Below are positions 16,665-24,385 of a stretch of DNA of 64,000 nucleotides, in pieces. The DNA is taken from positions 2,232,001-2,296,000 of the forward strand of contig NZ_CP035758.1 in the NCBI RefSeq assembly GCF_004208415.1. Direction: 5' to 3'. A program made the translations under genes and the position numbers. The notes under the pieces are model-generated. The model worked only from the letters and a program-made list of their open reading frames with translations. It ran no database searches and was not told the DNA's origin. The DNA comes from Ktedonosporobacter rubrisoli. GTDB taxonomy: Bacteria; Chloroflexota; Ktedonobacteria; Ktedonobacterales; Ktedonobacteraceae. Position 1 is the stretch's first letter; every line of letters starts with the position of its first letter.

Positions 16665-17624
16665 ATGACACAGGATGCAATCGATACGCTTCTAACCGAG
16701 CTCAACGGTACCGAGCCGACTAACGCTGATCTACAAACTACGCAGCATGATCCACTCTACAACTTTGGTTTTATCGATGAGGATTCGAAGCGCGAGGTGC
16801 GCCGCAAGCTGCTCAAAGCTGTGGCCATTCCCGGACACCAGATCCCCTTTGCCAGCCGCGATCTCCCGATTGCGCGTGGCTGGGGTACCGGCGGACTCCA
16901 GGTGACCCTTGCTCTGGTCGAGCCGGAGGACGTAATTAAGGTGATCGATCAGGGGGATGATGATAGCGTCAACGCCGTGAACTTGCGCCGCCTCATTGGC
17001 AAGACGACAGGCGTTAACTTCACTACCGATACCACTGAGGCTTCAATCATTCAATCGCGCCATCGCGTGCCTGAGGAAACTTTGCGCGCTGATCAGATCC
17101 TTGTCCTGCAAGTTCCGATGGTCGATCCTTTGCGCGTCGTTGAGCCTGCCATCGAGCGGGCGACCGAGATGCATGCCGAGGCAGATTATGGGCAGATGTG
17201 GGTCTATATGTATGAGAGCGTCGTGCGCTCGGGCGATTTCAATATTGCCTCGCAATATCCGGTGATGGTCGAGGAGCGCTACCTGATGGATACCACACCC
17301 ATTCCGCGCTACGACGTGCCGCGCTTACACATGGCCGAGACGCTCTATCTGTTCGGGGCCGGACGTGAGAAGCGCGTCTATGCAGTGCCGCCCTATACAC
17401 GGGTTGCTCCGCTGGAATTCGAAGACTATCCTTTCAGGACCGAACATAATCCCGCGCAAGCGTGCGAGCGCTGTGGCGCCAACGATACGTTCCTGACCAG
17501 CCATTATGTTGAGGAAGCGGCGGGAAGTGGCCACTGGGCTTATTTCTGCTCCGATACCAGCTATTGTCAGAAGCGCCTGGCGGCAAGGAAAAATGCTCCC
17601 GCCACGGAGGCAAGAGAAAAATGA
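16665..17624 (+). CDS. phnJ: C-P lyase catalytic subunit PhnJ (radical SAM)
   Basis: A 319-residue protein that cleaves the carbon-phosphorus bond of ribose-1-phosphonate-5-phosphate by radical SAM chemistry, releasing the hydrocarbon. The glycyl radical site is G57 in KAVAIPGHQ. The iron-sulfur and active-site cysteines are C267, C270, C295 and C301 (CxxC...CSDTSYC). The family segment RGWGTGGLQVTLALV is intact. The N-terminus is about 25 residues longer than in E. coli, and the loop between the second and third cysteines looks slightly longer than I recall for E. coli. All catalytic residues that I can check are present, so the enzyme should be active. Confidence 0.95.
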   Translation: MTQDAIDTLLTELNGTEPTNADLQTTQHDPLYNFGFIDEDSKREVRRKLLKAVAIPGHQIPFASRDLPIARGWGTGGLQVTLALVEPEDVIKVIDQGDDDSVNAVNLRRLIGKTTGVNFTTDTTEASIIQSRHRVPEETLRADQILVLQVPMVDPLRVVEPAIERATEMHAEADYGQMWVYMYESVVRSGDFNIASQYPVMVEERYLMDTTPIPRYDVPRLHMAETLYLFGAGREKRVYAVPPYTRVAPLEFEDYPFRTEHNPAQACERCGANDTFLTSHYVEEAAGSGHWAYFCSDTSYCQKRLAARKNAPATEAREK

Positions 17625-18511
17625 ACACATTGAATCAGCATGACCTTGCTCAGGTAGAGAGCGTGCCCAGGCAAGCAATTTTGCAAGGAAGCAATATCAG
17701 CAAGCGTTATGGGTCGGGCTGCCCCTACTGTCCGGCGCTCACCGGACCCGAGCACAATACCAGTCAGTGTCCCGTGTGCGGGACCGTCACGGCTTGCAGC
17801 GGGATCAACTTTTCAATTGAGCAGGGCGAAGTTCTGGGCCTGGTTGGCGAGAGCGGCAGCGGCAAAAGCACGCTTATGCAGGCAGTCAATCTCAGCCTGG
17901 CCGTAGACAGCGGCGAGCTCTGGTATCGCGAACCGCAGCAGCCTACGGGCGCCCCCATTGATCTGTTCACGCTTGATAAATATGCGCGCCGTCTCTTTCG
18001 CAACCAGCGCCTGGGCATTGTGCATCAGCGCCCCGAACTTGGCCTCAATATGCGTTTCACAGTTGGTGGCAACGTCGCGGAAAAGCTCTTGCTGGCCGGT
18101 TGGCGGCATGTCGGGCATATTCGCGAACGCGCTAGCGAGCTCATGGAGCTGACCGAGCTACCCATCGAGCGCATAGACGATGATCCGCGCACCTTTAGTG
18201 GTGGCATGCTCCAACGCGTGCAGATCTCCAAGGCTCTGGCCAGCAATCCCAGCGTGCTTTTGCTTGACGAGGTGACCAGCGGGCTCGATCTTTCCGTGCA
18301 GGCGCGCGTCCTCGACGTCATCAAGCGTATCCAGTGGGAACTACAGGTAACTATGCTTGTTGTCTCGCACGATCTTGGCGTGATCAAGCAGCTTGCGCGC
18401 CGCACCATGGTCATGAAGAATGGCCACGTCGTCGAGAGCGGCCTGACCGATCAGATCCTTGAAGATCCCCAGCACCCCTACACGCAGTTGCTCGTCTCGT
18501 CGGCTCTATGA
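17621..18511 (+). CDS. phnK: C-P lyase system ATP-binding protein PhnK with four-Cys insert
   Basis: A 296-residue ABC-type ATPase that binds the PhnGHIJ core. Walker A is GESGSGKST (about 76-84), the signature is FSGGMLQR, Walker B is VLLLDEVTSGLDL and the H-loop is VVSHD. Before Walker A lies an insertion absent from the E. coli protein: C34-x2-C37 and C50-x2-C53, plus C59, with the spacing of a small zinc ribbon. Its ATG overlaps the phnJ stop (ATGA), so translation is coupled to the catalytic subunit. I chose this start over an upstream in-frame one inside phnJ for that reason. Confidence 0.92.
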   Translation: MNTLNQHDLAQVESVPRQAILQGSNISKRYGSGCPYCPALTGPEHNTSQCPVCGTVTACSGINFSIEQGEVLGLVGESGSGKSTLMQAVNLSLAVDSGELWYREPQQPTGAPIDLFTLDKYARRLFRNQRLGIVHQRPELGLNMRFTVGGNVAEKLLLAGWRHVGHIRERASELMELTELPIERIDDDPRTFSGGMLQRVQISKALASNPSVLLLDEVTSGLDLSVQARVLDVIKRIQWELQVTMLVVSHDLGVIKQLARRTMVMKNGHVVESGLTDQILEDPQHPYTQLLVSSAL

Positions 18512-18552
18512 GGCGCTTTATTGCTGACTGAGCTAATCTATTCGGAACGTGA

Positions 18553-18582
18553 GGAGACCGAAATGCAAAGGGGTGGGTCTCC
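18553..18582 (+). repeat. Small hairpin between phnK and phnL
   Basis: GGAGACC (18553-18559) pairs with GGTCTCC (18576-18582) around 16 bases in the 111-bp gap. No T-run follows; at most it modulates read-through. Confidence 0.35.
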
Positions 18583-18622
18583 ATCAGCTTTCTATTCGCG
18601 ATCCGTATAAGGAACGGAAATT

Positions 18623-19330
18623 ATGCATACACAACAGCCTATCCTGGAAGTACGCGACCTTGAGAAGTATTTCCGCCTGCACGTCCTTGACGGTCGGAAG
18701 ATAGAGCCCTTTCACGGCATCTCTTTCGAGGTTCAGCGCGGCAAGCTTTTTCTGGTCAGCGGCAGAAGCGGCGTTGGCAAGACGACGATTCTCAAGTGCA
18801 TCTATCGCACCTACCTGAGCACAGGCGGGTCCATATGGTACGATTCGCAACTATTTGGACGTATCAATATGGTGGAGGCGCAAGAGGATCAGGTCGTGCG
18901 CCTACGTGAGCATGAACTGGGCTATTGCTCACAATTTCTCAAGGTTTTGCCTCGCGTCTCGGCTCTTGATGTGACTGCTGAGCCGCTGCTCAAGCATGGA
19001 ATGAAGCGCCAGGATGCGCAGGACGAGGCCGCGCGCTGGCTGCGCCGCCTGGGTATTGAAGAGAGTCGCTGGCAGGCCAGCCCGCTTACTTTTAGCGGCG
19101 GTGAGCAACAGCGCGTTAATCTTGCGCGAGCCTTTATCGCTGCCCCACGTTTGCTTCTCCTGGATGAGCCAACCGCCAGCCTTGATGCTGGCTCGAAGTC
19201 TATTGTTCTGGAGATTATCAAGGAAGCTAAGGACTCCGGAGTAACCATTGTGACCGTGACCCACGATACCGCAGCCTTGCTGGCTCTTGTCGATGACAGC
19301 TATATCTTAGAGCGAGAAGATGCCGCATGA
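18623..19330 (+). CDS. phnL: C-P lyase system ATP-binding protein PhnL
   Basis: A 235-residue ABC-type ATPase of usual length. It has Walker A SGRSGVGKTT, signature FSGGEQQR, Walker B LLLLDEPTASLD and an H-loop in TVTHD. The opening LEVRDLEKYFRLHVLDGRKI is characteristic of PhnL. With PhnI, PhnG and PhnH it is needed to form the phosphonate-ribose intermediate. AAGGA precedes the ATG. It ends in a four-base overlap with phnM. Confidence 0.93.
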   Translation: MHTQQPILEVRDLEKYFRLHVLDGRKIEPFHGISFEVQRGKLFLVSGRSGVGKTTILKCIYRTYLSTGGSIWYDSQLFGRINMVEAQEDQVVRLREHELGYCSQFLKVLPRVSALDVTAEPLLKHGMKRQDAQDEAARWLRRLGIEESRWQASPLTFSGGEQQRVNLARAFIAAPRLLLLDEPTASLDAGSKSIVLEIIKEAKDSGVTIVTVTHDTAALLALVDDSYILEREDAA

Positions 19331-20517
19331 AGACCTTGATCCACAATGCCACTCTTGTTCTGCCTGAGCGCCTGCTGGAAAATGGCTGGCTCTTGCTTGA
19401 AGATGAGCGTATTCTTGCTCTGGGCGAGCAGGACAGTTGTCCGCTTCTGGAGCAGAACGCGCTTGATGCTGAAGGGCAATTGCTCTTGCCTGGACTCATC
19501 GATCTGCATTGTGATGCCATCGAGAAACTGGTTGAGCCGCGTCCAGGCGTGGATTTTGATCTGGAGCTGGCTCTGCGTGAGGCTGACTGGCGCCTGGCCG
19601 GCTGTGGGATTACCACTGAATTCCACGCGGTAACCCTTGATGATCACGAATTTGGTGTGCGCTCAGAGGGATTTGTGCGCGATCTTAGCCTGGCCATTCG
19701 CAATAAGGCAGATCTCTGCGTGCGCCATCGCCTGCATGCGCGCCTCGAATTGAGCAGCCAGCGTGGCTATGCCGTCGTGGCCGAACTTGTAGCGCAGCGC
19801 GAGGCTGATCTGATCTCGCTGATGGATCATAGCCCCGGCCAGGGACAATATGCCAACGTGGAGGCCTATCGTGATTATGTGGCGCGAACCACAAATAGGA
19901 GCCAGGCTGAGATTGATGCCTTCATTGCCCTCAAGCTTGCCCGCGCCTCCGAGATTCCCGAGCGCCTGGAGGCGGCTGCGTGCCTGGTACGCGAGGCGGG
20001 TCTGGCTCTGGCTACCCACGACGATGATACTGCCACCCGTGTAAAGCGCTGGCCCGCGCTGGGCGTAAGCATGAGCGAGTTTCCCACCACCATGGAGGCA
20101 GCGCAGGCGGCTCACGACCTTGGCCTGATTGTATGCATGGGTGCGCCCAATGTCTTGCGCGGCAAATCCAGCGGTGGCAATCTCAGCGCCCTGAGCGCTA
20201 TTCAGGCCGGCGTCACCGATGCCCTGAGCTCCGACTACTATCCAGGAGCTATGTTAGCTGCAGTGTTCAGGCTCGTGCAGCTAGAAATGCTCTCGCTGCC
20301 GGAAGCCGTGAAACTGGTCACGCTCAATCCGGCGCGCGCGGTAGGTATGGATGCGGAATATGGCTCGTTGGAGCCGGGTAAGCTTGCCGACGTGATAGTT
20401 GTTGGCTTGAATCAGCGAGGCTTGCCGCGGGTACGCAATCTATTTGTCGGTGGGCGCGCCTGCGTTAGCACACATCACCGGTCTGTGGCGCTTCCAATTG
20501 CGGCAGGACAAAACTAA
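19327..20517 (+). CDS. phnM: PhnM, ribose 1-methylphosphonate 5-triphosphate diphosphohydrolase
   Basis: A 396-residue amidohydrolase that removes pyrophosphate from alpha-D-ribose 1-phosphonate 5-triphosphate, giving the substrate of PhnJ. Metal-ligand motifs are visible: LLPGLIDLHCDAIEK near residue 60, TEFHAV near 100, LMDHSPGQGQY near 165 and ATHDDDT near 235. The C-terminal SDYYPGAML and ARAVGMDAEYGSLEPGKLAD complete the family pattern. It is the last gene of the operon and is followed by a strong hairpin. No phnP, phnN or phnO gene follows within the window. Confidence 0.93.
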   Translation: MKTLIHNATLVLPERLLENGWLLLEDERILALGEQDSCPLLEQNALDAEGQLLLPGLIDLHCDAIEKLVEPRPGVDFDLELALREADWRLAGCGITTEFHAVTLDDHEFGVRSEGFVRDLSLAIRNKADLCVRHRLHARLELSSQRGYAVVAELVAQREADLISLMDHSPGQGQYANVEAYRDYVARTTNRSQAEIDAFIALKLARASEIPERLEAAACLVREAGLALATHDDDTATRVKRWPALGVSMSEFPTTMEAAQAAHDLGLIVCMGAPNVLRGKSSGGNLSALSAIQAGVTDALSSDYYPGAMLAAVFRLVQLEMLSLPEAVKLVTLNPARAVGMDAEYGSLEPGKLADVIVVGLNQRGLPRVRNLFVGGRACVSTHHRSVALPIAAGQN

Positions 20518-20548
20518 GCTTTCTTTTCCTGCTTTTCGGACTGTCGAG

Positions 20549-20598
20549 CGAGAAGGGGTCGGATGAAATGTTGCGCATCCGGCCCCTTTCTCTCTTTC
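20549..20598 (+). terminator. Terminator-like hairpin after phnM
   Basis: AAGGGGTCGGATG (20553-20565) pairs with CATCCGGCCCCTT (20576-20588) over 13 bp with one G-U wobble, around 10 bases, followed by the pyrimidine-rich TCTCTCTTTC. It ends the phn operon and may also stop the leftward CPBP side poorly, because the minus-strand flank is not T-rich. Confidence 0.65.
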
Positions 20599-20664
20599 AC
20601 CTGCTATTATTGAGTCAACCAGCTTTTCCAATGCCACGCGTAGAGCAGATGGGAAGACTAGCTA

Positions 20665-21681
20665 TCACTTGCTCAATTCGGCGGTCTCGGGGAGGCGCGC
20701 TTGCCAGTTGATACGGCGTATGCGCAAAGCGATAAAAAGTAATACCACGAGAGTAAGCACGAAGTAGCCTATCTCGGGGATATCAACGAGGACGTGGAAA
20801 CGTTCTACGCCATTGAACAGGGGAATGAGCGCAATCTGGAAAAGCGTTTTGTGTGGGGTAATCACCATTATTGGAAACTCAATGGCGAACAGGTGCAGGC
20901 CGATGCCCATCCATAGATTGCTCGTATTGAGCACGCATAGTTGCAGGATGCCACCAAAGAGGGCAATCGCCAGCAGATAGAGCGCAATGATGCCAGGTGG
21001 GTAGGGGAAGGGCTGCCCTTGCACCGCTGTGCTGAAAGCTGCAAAACCTGTAAGAAGGGCGCAAAAAAGGGTGAAGCAACCTACCTGTGCCAGCGCGGCG
21101 AGCCATCGCGGCAAGCCCATATTCAAAGTAGAGTAGAGATAACCGCGCATGGCGATCTCTTCACAGAACGGCTCGTCAATAAGCCTGGGGATCATATCGA
21201 TTAGCAAGGCCAGGAAGAAGATGGGAGTGGGGTTGAAGGAGAGGATATGCATCCAGCCCAGCGCGACAAAGCTGCCATAGCCAAGGGCGGCCGTAATGGA
21301 GATCAGAAGCACGCCGCGTAAGGCAAAGGGCAACCCGCTGCGCAGGGGGATCAAACCAATCTGGCGCCAGCCACGCCAGGGTCGCTTGTCCACATAGCGC
21401 CAGAAGAGGTAGGTGGCGAGCAGAACCAGGGTCAAATGAAGCAAAACATCGAAGGGTAATATGATAAGATCCATGATATGGAGCTTGAGGTAGAGGAAAT
21501 TCTGTAAGAAGAAATGGATAAAGCTGTAGATCAGTGCCTGAATCAAGGTGTAAAGGAGGGCGCGCCAGAGGAGGCGAAGGCAGCCATCAGCTCCTTTAAA
21601 GAGACCAGGGCGATGCCTGCTTGGTAGCGAGTGAATAGATGCGTACATGCTTGTTTTCTCATTTCCTTTGATACTTTCCAC
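20665..21681 (-). CDS. CPBP-like intramembrane protein with altered motifs
   Basis: A 338-residue membrane protein with about eight hydrophobic segments. The EExxxR motif is present (PFCEEIAMRGYL), placing it in the CPBP family. The usual second-motif histidine is not seen in QVGCFTLFCALL, and the last motif has its H but not the N (GLHLFAIEF). Activity may therefore be changed or lost. It is convergent with phnM across the terminator hairpin. An alternative start within the first 12 residues (MYAS) is possible. Confidence 0.7.
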   Translation of the reverse strand: MESIKGNEKTSMYASIHSLPSRHRPGLFKGADGCLRLLWRALLYTLIQALIYSFIHFFLQNFLYLKLHIMDLIILPFDVLLHLTLVLLATYLFWRYVDKRPWRGWRQIGLIPLRSGLPFALRGVLLISITAALGYGSFVALGWMHILSFNPTPIFFLALLIDMIPRLIDEPFCEEIAMRGYLYSTLNMGLPRWLAALAQVGCFTLFCALLTGFAAFSTAVQGQPFPYPPGIIALYLLAIALFGGILQLCVLNTSNLWMGIGLHLFAIEFPIMVITPHKTLFQIALIPLFNGVERFHVLVDIPEIGYFVLTLVVLLFIALRIRRINWQARLPETAELSK

Positions 21682-21834
21682 ATGTTGTCCCGTCGAGGAG
21701 ACGAGAGGACAACATCTCGACGAAGCCGAGTAAGTCGATCTCCAATAGAGCTCAATCTCTTATACTGCATAGCCTCCTGATTGGTTCATTCGTCCCTTCC
21801 TGGGGCTTTTCTTTTGGGCTCTGACCTGCGCTCT

Positions 21835-23169
21835 CTACCGTATGCGTGTAGCGATCATGGAATAGCCTGACCAGTTCATCTCTATGCTCTCTACTTTTCC
21901 TTGAGTATTTTTAATAAAGCTCAGTTCAACCTCTCCTTTACTGTGCGTAAAATACTTTGTGGCTGAAATGGCAAAGACCTCTGACTTGGCTAGCGGCGGA
22001 ACGTGCATCCAGAACTTACCCTCTTCCACATAGAAGCTCATCTGTGTGGTTCTCCCACCATATGTTCCTTTATAAGTTCCCTCATAATCGGCAATTGTGG
22101 CCAGGTCAAGCTCGCAGCTGGTATGTTTCTGGGGTAAGGTATAGGGCTCGCCAAAAGCGATAGCCGCGAGAGCTGTGGCGATTTCGGGCACGTTCACGTT
22201 TCCCATATTGGAGAGTACGACAACAGTAAGATCATCCTCAGTAAAGTGCTTCGCTATCGTCTGATAGCCATGTATTGCGCCTGAGTGTCCGATGGAAGGA
22301 TGTTGTATGCTCTGCCCGATCTCGCAGCCATAGCCGTAAGTGAATTGATCAGCCTCTCCGCTTGCGGCCTGGGGCCTGAACATTTGCTGACGTGCATCTA
22401 TGCTTAGTAGTCGTCCTCTGTAGACTGCACGTATCCAGCGGAATACCTCTTCCGCTGTAGAATGAAGTCCACCAGCGGCATAGAGCGCCGTAGGATCATC
22501 GTATTCAGCTCTGACTAGCTCCATGCCACGCTGAAAGTAGCCAGCAGCACGGCACTTAATCAGCGCATTGATCTCCTCATAGCCGGTGTGCGTCAGGCCG
22601 AGCGGCTGAAACTGATGCTTTTGCAGAAAGGCGTTATAGCTTAGCCCTGAAATACGCTCAATTATAGCGCCCAATAGAAGCCAGTTCGAGTTACTATAGC
22701 TAAAGCGTTCCCCTGGAGCAAACTCTAGAGGCTGCTCGCGAAAGCTGGCCAGCAACTCCTCAAGCGTCGTTTGACGCCCCATAAACTGCCGAAACTCTGG
22801 CAGGAGCAGATAATCAGTGATGCCACTGGTATTCGAGAGCAGGTGGTGCAGCTTAATCTCCTGGCCATGGGGATAATCTGGAAAGTAGGTTGCCAGTGTA
22901 TCAGTAACATGGAGACGACCGGCATCTTGCAGTTGTAGGATTGCTGTAGCCGTAAACGGTTTGCTGAGGGAACCAAGCTGGAAAATGGTATCCGGCGAAT
23001 TGGGAACATCAAGTTCATAGCAGGCCAGGCCGTAGGCTCGCAAGAAATGAATCTCTTCTCCTCGCGCAAGCAGGACTGTGCCGCTAAATTTCTTGAGCCG
23101 GGCATAGGTCTGCATATAGGTCACGAACAGCTTCTTTCCTGGTGCGGCGAAGGGCCAGAACTTTTTCAT
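21835..23169 (-). CDS. Serine hydrolase of the class C beta-lactamase family
   Basis: A 444-residue protein. The catalytic SxxK is S67-L-S-K70 in FQLGSLSKPF, and YxN is Y158-S-N160 in FSYSNSN. The third motif is HSG (GHSGAIHGYQ) in place of KTG, common in esterase-type members. The last 100 residues form the small beta-barrel domain often attached to such hydrolases. No clear signal peptide is seen, so it may be cytoplasmic. It lies next to a TetR regulator on the same strand, and an AcrR-like operator sits 24 bp upstream of its start. Confidence 0.85.
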   Translation of the reverse strand: MKKFWPFAAPGKKLFVTYMQTYARLKKFSGTVLLARGEEIHFLRAYGLACYELDVPNSPDTIFQLGSLSKPFTATAILQLQDAGRLHVTDTLATYFPDYPHGQEIKLHHLLSNTSGITDYLLLPEFRQFMGRQTTLEELLASFREQPLEFAPGERFSYSNSNWLLLGAIIERISGLSYNAFLQKHQFQPLGLTHTGYEEINALIKCRAAGYFQRGMELVRAEYDDPTALYAAGGLHSTAEEVFRWIRAVYRGRLLSIDARQQMFRPQAASGEADQFTYGYGCEIGQSIQHPSIGHSGAIHGYQTIAKHFTEDDLTVVVLSNMGNVNVPEIATALAAIAFGEPYTLPQKHTSCELDLATIADYEGTYKGTYGGRTTQMSFYVEEGKFWMHVPPLAKSEVFAISATKYFTHSKGEVELSFIKNTQGKVESIEMNWSGYSMIATRIR

Positions 23170-23192
23170 AAGCGCTACCTCTTTGCTATTTT

Positions 23193-23216
23193 AATATACA
23201 AACAAGAATGTATGTA
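23193..23216. promoter_or_regulatory. AcrR-like operator upstream of serine hydrolase gene
   Basis: AATATACA, 8 bases, TGTATGTA. The layout, arm sequence and 8-base spacer match the E. coli acrAB operator (TACATACA-N8-TGTATGTA), with two mismatches in the left arm. A related site overlaps the TetR-family gene next door, pointing to that regulator as the binder. Confidence 0.55.
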
Positions 23217-23234
23217 AAATGAATAAAAAAAAGA

Positions 23235-23891
23235 TCAAGAACTGGCAAGTATGCCCTGCAAATACGTATCGGCGAGAGAAGGCGCGAACAGTTTCAGAGA
23301 GAAGGTCTTTGCGCTTTGCAGCCAGACTAGAAGTACTCCATTGAGCAGAGCAGTAAAAGCCAGGGAAGTTACTTGAATATCAAGATCAGCACGAAGCTCT
23401 CCCGCGTCGATTCCTCGATGCAGGATTTGGGCCAGTTGTTGCGCAAAAGCCTGCGTCCCCTGATATTTTTGCGCCAAGCCTTCACCTTGCGCATCTACAA
23501 TACCGGGCTCCGACTTAAAGAGTGTCAGCTCAGTGATAGCTTGAAACGTCTCGTCTTCCTCGATATCTTCCAACAAGCGTATAAACAGACGGCGCAGCAT
23601 CTCAGTAGGAGAAAGAGCGGCTGACGATACCTCGTCAAGCAGCTGCAAAGGCTTCTGCGATCCTTGCGCCAGAAGTGTTTGATATAATTCGGCTTTGCCC
23701 TGAAAATGCCAGTAGATGGCCCCTCGTGTTACACCGGCTTCTCTGGCGATATCCTCAAGCGTGCTGGCTGCATACCCCTGTCGGCTAAACACGCGTAGGG
23801 CGGCTTGCAATACACTCTCACGCGTGAGCGCGGCTTCTTCTTTGGTCTTACGAATGGCTCTACTACTCCTGAATTGTTTACATACAGACAT
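23235..23891 (-). CDS. TetR/AcrR-family transcriptional repressor
   Basis: A 218-residue regulator. The N-terminal helix-turn-helix is the TetR type: VFSRQGYAASTLEDIAREAG, then VTRGAIYWHFQGKAELY. The C-terminal domain is like that of AcrR/TtgR multidrug repressors. The frame is open for another 62 codons upstream, but I place the start at 23891, because the conserved part begins shortly after and a promoter lies just upstream. The resulting transcript would be nearly leaderless. Its operator-like palindrome overlaps this start, so it probably represses itself and the adjacent serine hydrolase gene. Confidence 0.85.
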   Translation of the reverse strand: MSVCKQFRSSRAIRKTKEEAALTRESVLQAALRVFSRQGYAASTLEDIAREAGVTRGAIYWHFQGKAELYQTLLAQGSQKPLQLLDEVSSAALSPTEMLRRLFIRLLEDIEEDETFQAITELTLFKSEPGIVDAQGEGLAQKYQGTQAFAQQLAQILHRGIDAGELRADLDIQVTSLAFTALLNGVLLVWLQSAKTFSLKLFAPSLADTYLQGILASS

Positions 23892-23897
23892 GTATGT
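23880..23897. promoter_or_regulatory. Palindromic TetR-type operator
   Basis: ACATACA-GACA-TGTATGT: two perfect 7-bp arms around 4 bases, overlapping the chosen start of the TetR gene and the start of its transcript. The arms match the half-sites found upstream of the serine hydrolase gene, but with a 4-base instead of an 8-base spacer. Confidence 0.6.
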
Positions 23898-23901
23898 TTT
23901 T

Positions 23902-23930
23902 ATAGTAACAGGAAAAGAAGGGCCGGTCAA
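23902..23930 (-). promoter_or_regulatory. Promoter of the TetR-family gene
   Basis: On the minus strand TTGACC (23930-23925) and TACTAT (23907-23902) are separated by exactly 17 bp. The predicted start falls within the TetR operator, consistent with autorepression. Confidence 0.6.
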
Positions 23931-24385
23931 GAAAATTTGTTTGGACAAACATAATGGACCTTCTGGAAAATGTAAAGCGGCGCAGTAGAAACGAAGATCA
24001 GATATGGACTTTCTATTCGAGCCTACCGAGCCGGCTAAAGCAATATATTGCTGGCAAGCCACGAACGCCTCTGCCACAGATAAGGTGATTTATTGTAAAT
24101 CTTCTATGATAAATACCATGATACCTGCTACGATAAGGGTATGAAATGCTGGTATTATGATATAATGCAATTAAAATGCTATGTTCGTGTATTGGCAGAA
24201 AGTGCTATTTGGGAGGAAGTTGTGATTGATAGAGACGATCCCACAGTTAAGATACGCGCCTGGTTGCTCGGTCCTTTCCTGCTTGAAAAGAAAAATGAGT
24301 ACGGACCGTTGAAGCGAAGCTGTCCCCTATAACCTCAACTAACCAACACATTTTAAAAAGTGCCGATGAACCAAAGGAGCACGAT
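23931..24385. other. Intergenic region upstream of the TPR gene
   Basis: Mostly AT-rich. An imperfect hairpin lies at 24112-24156: AATACCA pairs with TGGTATT, and ATACC with GGTAT further in. A 63-codon plus-strand frame (24141-24332) has no ribosome-binding site or recognisable domain, so I do not call it a gene. Confidence 0.5.

Noticed and set aside
24141..24332. 63-codon plus-strand frame upstream of the TPR gene
   Set aside because: I considered it as a remnant of a missing HTH domain, but it shows no helix-turn-helix pattern and has no ribosome-binding site.
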